A stretch of 64,000 bases of DNA from Candidatus Rokuibacteriota bacterium (GCA_003220685.1 QHTE01000049.1:104760-168759), one strand, 5' to 3'. Counted from the first letter of the stretch, positions 52,580-61,822 are shown. Program-made: numbers and translations. Notes: generated from the sequence alone by a model not told the origin.

Positions 52580-55011
52580 CACGGGATCAGGTAGACGAGG
52601 GTGAAGATCGCGATCCACACGACGTCGACGAAATGCCAGTAGAGCCCGGCGATCTCGACCTTGACGGCGTCGGCGGCACCGAGCCGTCCGCGGAGGTCGA
52701 GCACCCAGAGCGAGAGGAGCCAGAGCACGCCGATCGCGACGTGCGTGCCGTGCAGGCCCGTGAGCACGAAGAACGTCGAGCCGAACAGGTTCCGCTGGAG
52801 CGTGAAGCCCGCGTGGACAAACTCGGTGAACTCGTAGGCCTGGAAGCCGAGGAAGATCAGGCCGAAGAACGCGGTCCCGAAGAGCCAGAGCCGCGCCTGC
52901 CGCCGATCGCCCCGCTGGACCGCCGCGAGCGCCAGCACCATCAGCAAGCTCGACATCAAGAGGTCGAAGGTGGAGACCGACGTTACGGGGATGTTGAGGA
53001 TCTCGTGCGGCGCGGGCCCGACGACGCTACGGCCCTTGTACGCGAGGTAGGTCGCGACGAGCGTGCCGAAGAAGAAGCATTCCGACCCGAGGAAGACCCA
53101 CATCGCCATCTTGCGGTGATCGAGCCCGAGCCCGCCCGTCTGGTCCGCGTGTTCCGGCGTCCGGTGGTGCTCGAGGGCGAAGCGGATGATCGCCCAGATC
53201 GTCCACAGGATGCCGATCACGACGAGAGCCACATGCGTGAGGGCGCCGACCGCCGCGATCAGCATCCCGAGCGCGACCATCACGGGCCAGCGCGACGGTG
53301 CGGGCAGGTGAAGCGCCGCGTGGGCGGCGGGACCTCCGGCGGGCGTGACGGCGACCGTGAGGGGGCGCCGCGGACCGTGTTTCTCGCGCCAGAAGGAGTC
53401 GCGGCCGTAGACGGGCGGGACCGCGTCGAAGTCGTGCACCGGCGGCGGCGACGAGGTCCGCCACTCGAGCGTGCGCCCGTCCCACGGATCGGCCGGCGCC
53501 GGAGCCCCCCGGCGGAGGCTCCGCCAGGCGTTCACCATGAAGACGAGCACGGCCACCCCGATGACGAAGGCGCCGATCGTCGAGGCCAGGTTGGCTCCGT
53601 TCCAGCCGAGGTCCGGACGATAGGTGTAGATGCGGCGAGGCATGCCGAGCACGCCGAGGTAGTGCTGGGGAAAAAACGCGAGGTTGAAGCCCGCGAACAT
53701 GAGCCAGAAGTTGAGCCGGCCGAGCCCCTCGCCGAGGAGACGGCCCGTCATCTTCGGCCACCAGTAGTAGATCCCCGCGAAGAGCCCGAAGAGGCTGCCG
53801 CCGATCAGCACGTAGTGCAGGTGGGCGACGACGAAGTAGCTGTCGGTCTGCTGCAGATCGACCGGCGGCGAGGCGTGCATAACGCCCGAGAGGCCGCCGA
53901 TGGTGAACAGCCCCACCAGTCCCAGCGCGAAGTGGAGCGCGCTGGTGGGCCGGATCGAGCCACCCCAGAGCGTCGCGAGCCAGTTGAAGATCTTCACGCC
54001 CGTCGGAATCGCGATCAGCATCGTCGCGATGGAGAACGCCGCGTCGGCCACGGGCCCCATGCCCGCTGCGAACATGTGATGGCTCCAGACGCCGAAGCCG
54101 AAGAAGCCGATCAGCACGCCCGAGTAGATGACGACGGGCGCGCCGAAGAGCGGCTTCCTGGCGAACGTCGGAAGGACCTCGGAGACGATCCCGAACGCGG
54201 GCAGGATCAGGATGTAGACCTCGGGGTGGCCGAAGATCCAGAAGAGATGCTGCCAGAGGTGGAGGTCGGCCCCGGCCGCGACGTCGTAGAAGTGGGTGCC
54301 GAAGAAGCGGTCGAACATCAGGAAGATCAATCCGACGGTGATGGGCGGGAAGGCGAGCGCGATCAGGAACTGCACGACCAGGGACATCCACACGAACACC
54401 GGCATGCGCATCATGGTCATGCCGGGCGCACGCATGTTGAGGATCGTGACGATGAAGTTGACGGCCGCGATCATGGACGAGACGCCGAGGATCTGGAGGC
54501 TCACGATCCAGAAGTCGACGCCCAGGCCCGGCGCGTAGTGCTTTGACGTCAGGTTGGCGTAGCCGAACCATCCGACGTCGGGCGGCGTTCCGGCCAGCAG
54601 GCTTGCGTTCAGGAGGAGGCCGCCCGCGAGAAAAATCCAGAAGGACAGCGCGTTCAGGCGCGGGAACGCGACGTCGCGGGCGCCGATCAGGAGCGGCACC
54701 ATGTAGTTGAAGAACATCGCGTTGAACGGCATGACCGCCAGGAAGATCATCGTCGTGCCGTGCATCGTGAACAGCGCGTTGTAGGCGTGCGCGCTCACGA
54801 CCGTGTTATTCGGCACCGCCAGCTGCAGCCGGATCACGAGCGCCTCCACGCCGCCGAGCAGGAAGAAGACGAAGGCGCTCGCCCCGTAGAGGATGCCGAT
54901 CCGCTTGTGGTCGACCGTCGTGAGCCAGCCGACCACCGCCGCCGTCGCGCCGGCCCCGGCCAGGGCCGCCGCCGGCGCGTGAAGGACGCGACCCGCAGGA
55001 TGCGCGCTCAT
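52579..55011 (-). CDS. Fused cytochrome c oxidase subunits I and III (CoxA-CoxC)
   Basis: 810-aa protein joining heme-copper oxidase subunits I and III. Residues about 20-550 are CoxA: SAHAYNALFTMHGTTMIFLA has a low-spin heme His; WIFGHPEVYILILPAFG holds the Cu_B His and the His-Tyr cross-link region; SHHMFAAGMG gives the His-His pair; VAHLHYVLIGG gives the heme a3 ligands. From about residue 600 the CoxC part runs, with KMAMWVFLGSECFFFGTLVA, HGTHVAIGVLWL and a final WHFVDVVWIAIF. Such fusions are known in caa3 oxidases of Thermus and others. It overlaps coxB by one base. Confidence 0.95.
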   Translation of the reverse strand: MSAHPAGRVLHAPAAALAGAGATAAVVGWLTTVDHKRIGILYGASAFVFFLLGGVEALVIRLQLAVPNNTVVSAHAYNALFTMHGTTMIFLAVMPFNAMFFNYMVPLLIGARDVAFPRLNALSFWIFLAGGLLLNASLLAGTPPDVGWFGYANLTSKHYAPGLGVDFWIVSLQILGVSSMIAAVNFIVTILNMRAPGMTMMRMPVFVWMSLVVQFLIALAFPPITVGLIFLMFDRFFGTHFYDVAAGADLHLWQHLFWIFGHPEVYILILPAFGIVSEVLPTFARKPLFGAPVVIYSGVLIGFFGFGVWSHHMFAAGMGPVADAAFSIATMLIAIPTGVKIFNWLATLWGGSIRPTSALHFALGLVGLFTIGGLSGVMHASPPVDLQQTDSYFVVAHLHYVLIGGSLFGLFAGIYYWWPKMTGRLLGEGLGRLNFWLMFAGFNLAFFPQHYLGVLGMPRRIYTYRPDLGWNGANLASTIGAFVIGVAVLVFMVNAWRSLRRGAPAPADPWDGRTLEWRTSSPPPVHDFDAVPPVYGRDSFWREKHGPRRPLTVAVTPAGGPAAHAALHLPAPSRWPVMVALGMLIAAVGALTHVALVVIGILWTIWAIIRFALEHHRTPEHADQTGGLGLDHRKMAMWVFLGSECFFFGTLVATYLAYKGRSVVGPAPHEILNIPVTSVSTFDLLMSSLLMVLALAAVQRGDRRQARLWLFGTAFFGLIFLGFQAYEFTEFVHAGFTLQRNLFGSTFFVLTGLHGTHVAIGVLWLLSLWVLDLRGRLGAADAVKVEIAGLYWHFVDVVWIAIFTLVYLIP

Positions 55012-56057
55012 CACTTCAGGCCGATCAGGTAGGTCGCGACGGCGCGCGCCTGCTCGTCGGTGAGGCCGAGCGCGGGCATCTTCGCGTCGGGCTTGAGGGC
55101 GGGAGGATTCTTGAGCCACGCGGTCACGGTCTCGACGGTGATCGGCAAGATGCCAGCCGCGAGCGTGCGGCGGCTGCCGAAGGTGGTGAGGTCGGGGCCG
55201 AGCGCCCCGCTCGAGACCCCGCGGATGGTGTGACACCCCACGCAGGCGCTTCGCGCGAAGATCGCCTTGCCGTCGGCGGCAGGGCCGGGCGCCGGCTCGC
55301 CGGGCTCCGCCTTCTGCGCGGCGACCCAGCGCGCGAACGCGTCGGGCGCGTCGACGACGACCCGCATGGCCATGTTGGCGTGCGAGACGCCGCAGAACTC
55401 GGCGCACTGGCCTCGATACTCGCCCGCGGTCTCGGCGGTGAAGGTCAGCCGGTTCTGGCGGCCGGGTACCACGTCGCGCTTGCCGCCGAGCATCGGCACC
55501 CAGAAGCTGTGGATCACGTCGGGGCCGTCGAGCGTGAGCGCTACCGGCCGCCCGGCCGGCACGTGCAGCTCGTTCGCGGTGACGACCTCCAGCGCGGGGT
55601 AGCGAAACTCCCACCACCACTGATGTCCGAGCACGCGCACCTGCAGCGCGTCCCGCGGCGGCGCGGCCTGCGTCCGGAAAATCACCTGGATCGTCGGGAT
55701 CGCGATCACGAGCAGGACGATCGCGGGCGCGATCGTCCACGAGATCTCGAGCAGGGTGTGACCGCGGATCTGCGCCGGCATTCCCGGCGCGCCCGGCCGG
55801 CTGCGGAAGCGGACGACGACCCACGCGAGCGCGATGCCCACGACCAGCGCGATGCCGACGGCGATCCAGGTGATGATGGCGTAGACGTGCAGGATCTCGC
55901 GCGCGACGTCCGAGCGCGCCGCGACGGTGCTCATCGGAGCATCCCACGCGCAGCCGCCCAGCCCGAGGCTGAGGGCGAGTCCGATCGTCGATGTCGTCCG
56001 CACGTCGACCGCCGCCTTGGCGTCTCCTAGGGTGCCACGGGCGTGGTCGCTCGGCAT
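55011..56057 (-). CDS. coxB: Cytochrome c oxidase subunit II with C-terminal cytochrome c (CoxB, caa3 type)
   Basis: 348 aa. A lipoprotein-like signal IGLALSLGLGGC ends in a lipobox Cys (near residue 36), followed by two membrane helices, the Cu_A domain with VLGHQWWWEF and the Cu_A site in CAEFCGVSHANM, and a C-terminal class I cytochrome c with CVGCH and a Met ligand in KMPALGLTDEQ. This is the caa3 layout, with the electron donor fused on. The ATG at 56057 has GAGG upstream; a GTG at 56003 would start exactly at the signal peptide and give 330 aa. It heads coxB-coxAC-subunit IV-ctaG. Confidence 0.94.
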   Translation of the reverse strand: MPSDHARGTLGDAKAAVDVRTTSTIGLALSLGLGGCAWDAPMSTVAARSDVAREILHVYAIITWIAVGIALVVGIALAWVVVRFRSRPGAPGMPAQIRGHTLLEISWTIAPAIVLLVIAIPTIQVIFRTQAAPPRDALQVRVLGHQWWWEFRYPALEVVTANELHVPAGRPVALTLDGPDVIHSFWVPMLGGKRDVVPGRQNRLTFTAETAGEYRGQCAEFCGVSHANMAMRVVVDAPDAFARWVAAQKAEPGEPAPGPAADGKAIFARSACVGCHTIRGVSSGALGPDLTTFGSRRTLAAGILPITVETVTAWLKNPPALKPDAKMPALGLTDEQARAVATYLIGLK

Positions 56058-56077
56058 CGAGCCGTCCTCGGGCGCCG

Positions 56078-57319
56078 TCAGTCGACGGCGAGAGCCAGTA
56101 GCGTGTGCAGGAGCGCGTTCGCGCCGCGCTCGATCGCCGGCCAGTCGCTCATCTCGTCCACGCGATGGCTGCGCCCGCCCAGCGACGGGATGAAGATCAT
56201 TCCGGAGTCGGTGATCCGGGCCAAGTTTTGCGCGTCGTGTCCGGCCGCCGAGTAGAGGCGTCGGGTCGCGAGCCCGAGCGTCGCGCACACCTTCTCGATG
56301 ACCGCCTGGATGCGCGGCGAGCATGGCGCCGGGATCGTGGCCGACATCGGCTGGATGTCGACGCCGACCTGGTGCCGGCCGGCTACCTCGCGCGCGAGCG
56401 ACGCCGTCTCCGCAGCGAGCCGCTCGAGCACCGCGACGTCCGGATCGCGCATCTCGTGGACGAGCTCGGCGCGGCCCGGGACGATGTTGGAGGCCCCGGG
56501 ATGCACGTGGACGACGCCGAAGTTGGTCACGCTCGCCTTGCTGCCGCGCGCGACAACATGCTCGCGCACGTGCAGCGCGTAGTCGGCGGACGCGAGAAAG
56601 GCGTCGCGGCGGCGATCCATCGGCGTCGTGCCCGCGTGGTCGGCCTGGCCCTTGAAGACCACGCGCGAGCGGCGCACCCCCACGATCGTCTCGACGATAC
56701 CGATCGGGATGCCCGCCTCTTCGAGTCGAGCACCCTGCTCGATGTGGAGCTCGACGTAGGCGTCCACGGCGCGCGCGGGCACGCGTGCCTCGGGCGCGCG
56801 GTGAGCGTCGAATCCGGCGCGGGCCATCGCGTCGACGAGCCGCACGCCGTCGACGGCCGCCATCTCGTCGATCCTGGCGTCCTCGAGCATGCCGCAGAAC
56901 GCCCGCGAGCCGAAGAGGCTTCCGTATCGCCCTTCCTCGTCGCTCCACGCCGCGACAACCAGCGGCCGAGCGTGGCGAGTGCGCGTCTCGGTGATCGTCT
57001 GGATGCACTCGAGCCCGGCGAGGACCCCGAGGGCCCCGTCGAGGATGCCGCCCTCCGGAACCGTGTCGATGTGCGAGCCGGTGACGATCGCCGGAGTTTC
57101 CGGAAGGAGGGCGCGGATGCCGGTCGCGCCGAAAGTGTTGCCGGCCGGATCGACCCACGTCTCGAGCCCCGCCGCGCGCATCTCGCCGAGGAGCCAGGCG
57201 CGGGCTTCCTCGTGAGGCGGCGACCAGCACATGCGCGTCACGCCGCCCCCGGGCAGGCCACCGAACCGAGCGAGCGTGTTGATCCGAGAGGTGAGTCGCG
57301 GCAACGAGATGGAGATCAC
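56078..57319 (-). CDS. M20-family Zn-dependent amidohydrolase (hydantoinase/carbamoylase/allantoate amidohydrolase type)
   Basis: 413-aa M20/hydantoinase-carbamoylase family enzyme. IVTGSHIDTVPEGGILDGAL (metal-binding His and Asp), WSDEEGRYGSLFGSRAFCG (bridging Glu), ELHIEQGARLEEAG and GQADHAGTTPMDRRRDAFLA match N-carbamoyl-L-amino acid or allantoate hydrolases; SAAGHDAQNLARI has the last metal His. It probably releases ammonia or an amino acid from an N-carbamoyl or ureido compound. The GTG at 57319 is chosen because a TATACT box ends 10 nt before it. coxB follows after 20 nt, which may be fortuitous. Confidence 0.92.
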   Translation of the reverse strand: MISISLPRLTSRINTLARFGGLPGGGVTRMCWSPPHEEARAWLLGEMRAAGLETWVDPAGNTFGATGIRALLPETPAIVTGSHIDTVPEGGILDGALGVLAGLECIQTITETRTRHARPLVVAAWSDEEGRYGSLFGSRAFCGMLEDARIDEMAAVDGVRLVDAMARAGFDAHRAPEARVPARAVDAYVELHIEQGARLEEAGIPIGIVETIVGVRRSRVVFKGQADHAGTTPMDRRRDAFLASADYALHVREHVVARGSKASVTNFGVVHVHPGASNIVPGRAELVHEMRDPDVAVLERLAAETASLAREVAGRHQVGVDIQPMSATIPAPCSPRIQAVIEKVCATLGLATRRLYSAAGHDAQNLARITDSGMIFIPSLGGRSHRVDEMSDWPAIERGANALLHTLLALAVD

Positions 57320-57329
57320 TGTGGGACGG

Positions 57330-57335
57330 AGTATA
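57330..57335 (-). promoter_or_regulatory. -10 box of the M20 amidohydrolase gene
   Basis: TATACT on the minus strand ends 10 nt before the GTG start at 57319. There is no Shine-Dalgarno sequence and no convincing -35. It is another near-leaderless arrangement. Confidence 0.4.
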
Positions 57336-57339
57336 AGCC

Positions 57340-57368
57340 TTGACTTCACCGAGGAAGGATCCGAAAAT
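57340..57368 (+). promoter_or_regulatory. Possible promoter of the acyl-CoA dehydrogenase genes
   Basis: TTGACT (57340-57345), 17-bp spacer, GAAAAT (57363-57368): a good -35 and a weak -10. The leader to 57414 would be about 40 nt and contains an AGGAGGGG Shine-Dalgarno sequence. It overlaps the divergent M20 promoter region. Confidence 0.35.
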
Positions 57369-57413
57369 GAACCACGGTTCAGTCGTTCGGCGCGCCCACC
57401 TTCAGGAGGGGAA

Positions 57414-58604
57414 ATGGATCTCTCACTGACTCCAGACCAGGAAACTTTCAGGGCCACCGTCCGCTCCTGGCTCAAGACGAACATGCCGCGCGAGTGGAAG
57501 CCGACGGGCAGCTCCGAGATCCCGCGCGCCGGGCAGTACGACTTCCTCCGCCGCTGGCAGCGCACGCTGTTCGACGCCGGCTACATCGGTCTCACGTGGC
57601 CCAAGGAATACGGCGGCGGCGGCCTCACGTTCATGGAAGAGCTCATCCTCCAGCAGGAGATGGCGCTCGCGAAGGCGCCCCCGATCCTCAACGTGCTCGG
57701 CGTCGGAATGGGCGGTCCCACGATCATCGCCTGGGGCAACGAAGAGCAGAAGAAGCGCTATCCGCCGAAGATCCTCTCGTGCGAGGAGATCTGGTGCCAG
57801 GGCTACTCGGAGCCGAATTCGGGCTCCGACCTGGCGTCCTTGCAGACCCGGGCCGTCAAGGACGGCGAGCACTGGGTGGTCAACGGCCAGAAGGTGTGGA
57901 CGTCGTTCGCCCACGTCGCCGACTATATGATGCTGCTCGCCCGCACCGACCCGAGCGTGCCCAAGCACAAGGGCATCACCTACTTCCTGCTCGACATGAA
58001 GCTGCCGGGCGTGACGGTGAAGCCGCTCCGGCAGATCACCGGCGAGGCCGAGTTCAACGAAGTCTTCTTCGACAACGTCCGCGTGCACGAGTCGCAGGTG
58101 CTGGGCGGCGTCAACAACGGCTGGGCGGTCGGGCTCACGACGTTGATGTATGAACGGTTAACTCTGGGCTTCGGTCTGCAGATGCGTCTCCGGATTGCGC
58201 TCGAGGGCCTGCTCGAGCTGGCGAAGGGGATGGAGAAGAGCGGCCGCGTCGTGACGAAGGAGCCGGTGATGCGCCAGAAGCTGGCGCAGCTCTGGATCGA
58301 CACCGAGTGCCTGAAGTACACGGGCGCGCGCGCGATCACCAAGCTGCTGCGCGGAGAGATGCCGGGCCCAGAAGCGTCGACCGGCAAGATGGCGTGGGTC
58401 GACACGCACCAGCGGCTGCAAGAGATCGCGATGGAGATCGAGGGACCGTACTCGCAGCTCGTGAAGGGATCGGACTGGGCGGTCGAGGGCGGCGTGTGGG
58501 CCCACTCGTTCCTCCGCTCGCGCGCCAACTCGATCGAGGGCGGGACGACCGAGATCCAGAAGAACATCATCGCCGAGCGGGTGCTCGGCCTTCCCAAGGA
58601 CTAG
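57414..58604 (+). CDS. Acyl-CoA dehydrogenase
   Basis: 396-aa flavoenzyme oxidising an acyl-CoA to the enoyl-CoA. MDLSLTPDQETFRATVRSWL begins the helical N-domain; WPKEYGGGGLTFMEELIL, CQGYSEPNSGSDLASLQTRA (FAD-binding, substrate loop), NGQKVWTSFAHVADYMMLLA and EGGTTEIQKNIIAERVLGLP (C-terminal FAD contact) are all present. An AGGAGGGG site precedes the ATG. It lies 3 nt before a second, dissimilar acyl-CoA dehydrogenase; such pairs form heterodimers or heterotetramers in actinobacterial steroid breakdown, which may hold here. Confidence 0.95.
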   Translation: MDLSLTPDQETFRATVRSWLKTNMPREWKPTGSSEIPRAGQYDFLRRWQRTLFDAGYIGLTWPKEYGGGGLTFMEELILQQEMALAKAPPILNVLGVGMGGPTIIAWGNEEQKKRYPPKILSCEEIWCQGYSEPNSGSDLASLQTRAVKDGEHWVVNGQKVWTSFAHVADYMMLLARTDPSVPKHKGITYFLLDMKLPGVTVKPLRQITGEAEFNEVFFDNVRVHESQVLGGVNNGWAVGLTTLMYERLTLGFGLQMRLRIALEGLLELAKGMEKSGRVVTKEPVMRQKLAQLWIDTECLKYTGARAITKLLRGEMPGPEASTGKMAWVDTHQRLQEIAMEIEGPYSQLVKGSDWAVEGGVWAHSFLRSRANSIEGGTTEIQKNIIAERVLGLPKD

Positions 58605-58607
58605 CCC

Positions 58608-59744
58608 ATGGATTTCGGGTTCAGCCAGGAGCAGGAGCTACTCCGCTCGACCGCGCGAAAATTCCTCGAGAACGAGTGCACGTCGGGCTTCGTGCGGGCG
58701 CGGATGGAAGAGCCCGCCGGCGTCACCGACGAATTCTGGGCCAAGCTCGCCGAGCAAGGCTGGCTCGGTCTCATCTATCCCGAGGAGTACGACGGCACAG
58801 GGCTCGGCTTCGTCGACCTGACGGTCCTGATGGAAGAGATGGGCCGCGTCGTGATGCCCGGACCGTTCTTCTCCACCGTGCTCCTCGGCGGTCTGGCCAT
58901 CCGCGAGGCCGGCTCGCCGACGCAGAGGAAGGAGTGGCTCACGCGCATCGCGGCCGGGCAGGCCAAGGCGACGCTCGCCTGGACCGAGCCCAGCGCTCGC
59001 TGGGACGCGGCCGGTGTGACCTGCACGGCTCGCGACGACAAGGGCAGGTTCGTCCTCAACGGCACCAAGCTCTTCGTGCCCGACGCGCATCTGGCCGACG
59101 CGATCGTGGTGGTCGCGCGCACGGGCGAGGGCAAGGCCGAGGACGGCGTCAGCCTCATCCTCGTCCCCAAGGCGACGCGCGGTGTTCAGGTGAAGCTCCT
59201 GCCCACCATGGATCAGACCCGCAAGCTCTGCGAGGTGACTTTCCAGGACGCGGCCGTGCCGGCCGACGCGCTGATGGGCGTCAAGGGCAAGGCATGGCCG
59301 ACTCTCGCGCGCGTGGTCGAGCGCGCGACGGTGGCCCTCTGCGCCGAGATGTGCGGCGGCGCCCAGCGCGTGCTCGACATGACCACGGACTACGCGAAGA
59401 TCCGCATCGCGTTCGGCAAGCCGATCGGGACGTACCAGGGCGTCAAGCACAAGGCCGCCGACATGCTCGTCGACGTCGAGAACGCGAAGTCGCTGACGTA
59501 CTACGCCGCGTGGGCGGTCGACGAGAACTCGCCTGAGGCGCCGCTGGCAGCGTCGATGGCCAAGGCGTACGTCACCGACGCGTACCGCAAGGTCGCCGGC
59601 GCCGGCATCCAGCTCCACGGCGGCATCGGGTTCACCTGGGAGCACGATCTCCACCTCTACTTCAAGCGCGCCAAGTCGTCCGAGTTCACGTTCGGCGACG
59701 CGACGTACCATCGCGAGCGGGTCGCGCAGCTCATCAATCTGTAG
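58608..59744 (+). CDS. Acyl-CoA dehydrogenase, second subunit-like
   Basis: 378-aa acyl-CoA dehydrogenase-family protein. MDFGFSQEQELLRSTARKFL starts the helical domain, with GLIYPEEYDGTGLGFVDLTV and a middle domain in which the usual substrate-binding segment is WTEPSARWDAAGV (shortened, without the typical GSD). FGKPIGTYQGVKHKAADMLV and GAGIQLHGGIGFTWEHDLHL are standard C-terminal segments. The altered substrate loop suggests a partner or specialised subunit to the gene 3 nt upstream. The pair looks like one transcription unit with the Nudix gene 12 nt downstream. Confidence 0.93.
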   Translation: MDFGFSQEQELLRSTARKFLENECTSGFVRARMEEPAGVTDEFWAKLAEQGWLGLIYPEEYDGTGLGFVDLTVLMEEMGRVVMPGPFFSTVLLGGLAIREAGSPTQRKEWLTRIAAGQAKATLAWTEPSARWDAAGVTCTARDDKGRFVLNGTKLFVPDAHLADAIVVVARTGEGKAEDGVSLILVPKATRGVQVKLLPTMDQTRKLCEVTFQDAAVPADALMGVKGKAWPTLARVVERATVALCAEMCGGAQRVLDMTTDYAKIRIAFGKPIGTYQGVKHKAADMLVDVENAKSLTYYAAWAVDENSPEAPLAASMAKAYVTDAYRKVAGAGIQLHGGIGFTWEHDLHLYFKRAKSSEFTFGDATYHRERVAQLINL

Positions 59745-59756
59745 TTTGTCTCGCTC

Positions 59757-60596
59757 ATGAGCACTGGGAGGCCGGAGGCGCCGACGACGCCGGCGGTGCC
59801 GAAGCCGGCGGCGTCGGTCGTTCTGGTGAGAGACGCATCGCCAGGATCTCCTGAGCCGCTCGAGGTGTACATGATCCGGCGGAACCGCAACATGAAGTTC
59901 CTCGGTGGGTATTACGCGTTCCCCGGCGGCAAAGTCGATCCCGGCGATGGCGTTCCCGCCGCGGTCGCGCGGTGTCGTGGGATCGCGGCCTCCGAAGCGG
60001 AAGCGCTTCTCACGGGACACGAGGGAGTGCCCGCGCTCGCGTTCTGGATCACCGCGGTGCGCGAGCTCCTCGAGGAGAGCGGCATCTTGCTCGCGTGCGA
60101 CGAGACGGGCCGCGCACTTGATCCGTCGACCCCGCGCGTGAAGGACGGGATAGAACGCTGTCGCAAAGCGCTCATGTCGGGCGAGGCGCCGTTCACCGAT
60201 TTGATCGCTCGCGAAGGCTGGTTCTGCGATCTTCGGTCGCTGCGCTACCTCTCTCACTTCATCACACCGACCTCGAGCCCGATCCGCTTCACGGCGAGGT
60301 TCTTCCTGTGCCCGATGCCGGCCGGCCAGGAGCCGCGACTCTTCACCGAGGAAACGTCGGAAGGATTCTGGATCTTCCCGGGCGAAGGCTACCGGCGCTA
60401 TCTCTCCGGCGAGATGAAGATGGCCGAGCCGGGCGAGTATGGCCTCGGATATCTAGCCCAGTTCTCCTCGCTCGAGGAGTTGATGGCCGCTCACCGCGAC
60501 GGCCTCCACAAGTTCCAGGGGATCGCCGATCGGATGGAGGTTGCCTGGAGCAGCTTCGACTGGAAGCAGAACCGGTTTCCGTCGAAATCTCTTTAG
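59757..60596 (+). CDS. Nudix hydrolase, NUDT19-like
   Basis: 279-aa Nudix-fold protein. The N-terminal part has ASVVLVRDASPGSPEPLEVY and YAFPGGKVDPGDG; the Nudix motif is split by about 40 residues before RELLEESGIL, giving the NUDT19/NUDT7-like arrangement GG(long insert)RExxEExGxL. Metal-binding Glu residues are intact. Relatives cleave CoA or acyl-CoA to 4'-phosphopantetheine derivatives, and the acyl-CoA dehydrogenase neighbours support a CoA-related role, which is inference. It ends 199 bp before the binding-protein array. Confidence 0.88.
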   Translation: MSTGRPEAPTTPAVPKPAASVVLVRDASPGSPEPLEVYMIRRNRNMKFLGGYYAFPGGKVDPGDGVPAAVARCRGIAASEAEALLTGHEGVPALAFWITAVRELLEESGILLACDETGRALDPSTPRVKDGIERCRKALMSGEAPFTDLIAREGWFCDLRSLRYLSHFITPTSSPIRFTARFFLCPMPAGQEPRLFTEETSEGFWIFPGEGYRRYLSGEMKMAEPGEYGLGYLAQFSSLEELMAAHRDGLHKFQGIADRMEVAWSSFDWKQNRFPSKSL

Positions 60597-60684
60597 TTCC
60601 TGAGAGGTACCGCGCAGCGCTCTAGACTTGCTCTAGACTTTTCGCGGAAAACTCGAGGGGAAAGCTCAGGGGTCAAAACGGTCT

Positions 60685-60703
60685 GGTCAGCTGATCGCTG
60701 ACC
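60685..60703. repeat. Inverted repeat in the Nudix to binding-protein spacer
   Basis: GGTCAGC-TGATC-GCTGACC, with perfect 7-bp arms and a 5-bp loop. It is not followed by a T run, so it is more likely an operator or a weak hairpin than an intrinsic terminator. The 199-bp gap also has a short direct repeat of CTCTAGACTT near 60620-60640. Confidence 0.4.
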
Positions 60704-60759
60704 GATAGAGTCGGGACGCTTTCCTTTTTGTTGGGCACGCTGGTCGCGTCGCGGCTTTC

Positions 60760-60768
60760 TGCTAGACT
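60760..60768 (+). promoter_or_regulatory. Extended -10 promoter of the binding-protein array, copy 1
   Basis: TGCTAGACT, with the hexamer at 60763-60768, 27 nt before the ATG at 60796. A 21-bp block around it is repeated exactly at 63875-63895, before the fourth gene of the array, also 27 nt from its ATG. A GAGGTG Shine-Dalgarno sequence lies just before each ATG. Confidence 0.55.
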
Positions 60769-60795
60769 CCCGCCAGCCATCCCTACGAGGTGCCC

Positions 60796-61794
60796 ATGCG
60801 GCGGATCGGGCTCGCGGTCGTTCTCGCCCTCAGTCTTCTATCGCCGCTCGCCGCGCAGGCGCAGCAAGCAGGGAGAATGTACCGGATCGGTCTATTGGCG
60901 GGCAGGCCATCTCCGCACCTCATGGACCCATTCGTGGCCGCAATGCGCGAGTATGGCTGGGTGGAAGGTCGCGATTTCATCGTCGAGTCTCGCTACACCG
61001 GCGTGGATCTAGGGCACGCAGAAGCTCTTGCACGCGAGCTGATCGAACTGAAAGTGGACCTCATCCTCACCGGCACCACGGCGACCGCGCGTGCCGCGCG
61101 GCAAGCCTCACGCACCGTGCCAATCGTCATGCTTGCCAGCGGCTTCCCGGTCGAAGCGGGATTGGCTGTTAGTCTGGCGCGACCGGGCGGAAACGTCACG
61201 GGTCTAAGCGCCTATGCCGGCGGGGAATTGTTCAGTAAGTACGTCCAGCTCCTCAAAGACGTGGTCCCGACGGGTAAAGCGTTCGCGGTTTTGTGGAATT
61301 ACGTTCCACCGGGCTTCGCAAAGGAAGAGGTCGAGGCCTCTCTCGGTGAGATGAAGCGCGCGGCACGCACGATCGGTGTGACGACCCGCGTGTTTCAACT
61401 CCAGTCTCTCGCTGATCTCGACCGGGCACTTGGCGTTCTGGCTCGTGAAAAAGTCGAAGCGTTGTTTGTCACGGCCGGCGGTCCTCTTATGACCGAGCAG
61501 ACGTCCGCCAAAATCATGGCCTTTACGCTCAAGCAGCGCATCGCGACTCTGACGGACTTCCGTGGCACTTTCGTTGACGCCGGATGTCTGATGACATACG
61601 CGGCCATCCCGGCAGAAATGGCGAAACGTGCCGCCGCGTTCGTTGATCGCATCCTGCGTGGAACACGTCCCGGTGACCTCCCCATCGAGCAACCCACCAA
61701 GTTCGAGCTGGTGATCAACCTCAAGACCGCCAAGGCCCTGGGCCTGACGATCCCGCAAACGCTTCTGCTGCGGGCGGATCAGGTGATCCAATAG
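60796..61794 (+). CDS. ABC transporter substrate-binding protein (ABC_sub_bind / TrpX-like), array member 1
   Basis: 332-aa ABC_sub_bind family protein. A Sec signal peptide (MRRIGLAVVLALSLLSPLAA, cut near QAQQ) leads to YRIGLLAGRPSPHLMDPF. GLAVSLARPGGNVTGLS, a family motif, is near residue 135, and the protein ends with KFELVINLKTAKALGLTIPQ, then TLLLRADQVIQ. The ATG at 60796 is chosen over a GTG two codons upstream by analogy with the other array genes. No permease or ATPase genes are adjacent; members of this family bind amino acids such as tryptophan, or unknown ligands. Confidence 0.92.
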   Translation: MRRIGLAVVLALSLLSPLAAQAQQAGRMYRIGLLAGRPSPHLMDPFVAAMREYGWVEGRDFIVESRYTGVDLGHAEALARELIELKVDLILTGTTATARAARQASRTVPIVMLASGFPVEAGLAVSLARPGGNVTGLSAYAGGELFSKYVQLLKDVVPTGKAFAVLWNYVPPGFAKEEVEASLGEMKRAARTIGVTTRVFQLQSLADLDRALGVLAREKVEALFVTAGGPLMTEQTSAKIMAFTLKQRIATLTDFRGTFVDAGCLMTYAAIPAEMAKRAAAFVDRILRGTRPGDLPIEQPTKFELVINLKTAKALGLTIPQTLLLRADQVIQ

Positions 61795-61822
61795 GGCGCC
61801 AGCCATCCTCCACGAGGTGCTC

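Noticed and set aside
58140..58190. Short AT-richer stretch inside the first acyl-CoA dehydrogenase
   Set aside because: The protein (LMYERLTLGFGLQ) follows the family and the frame is intact, so it is only local codon choice.
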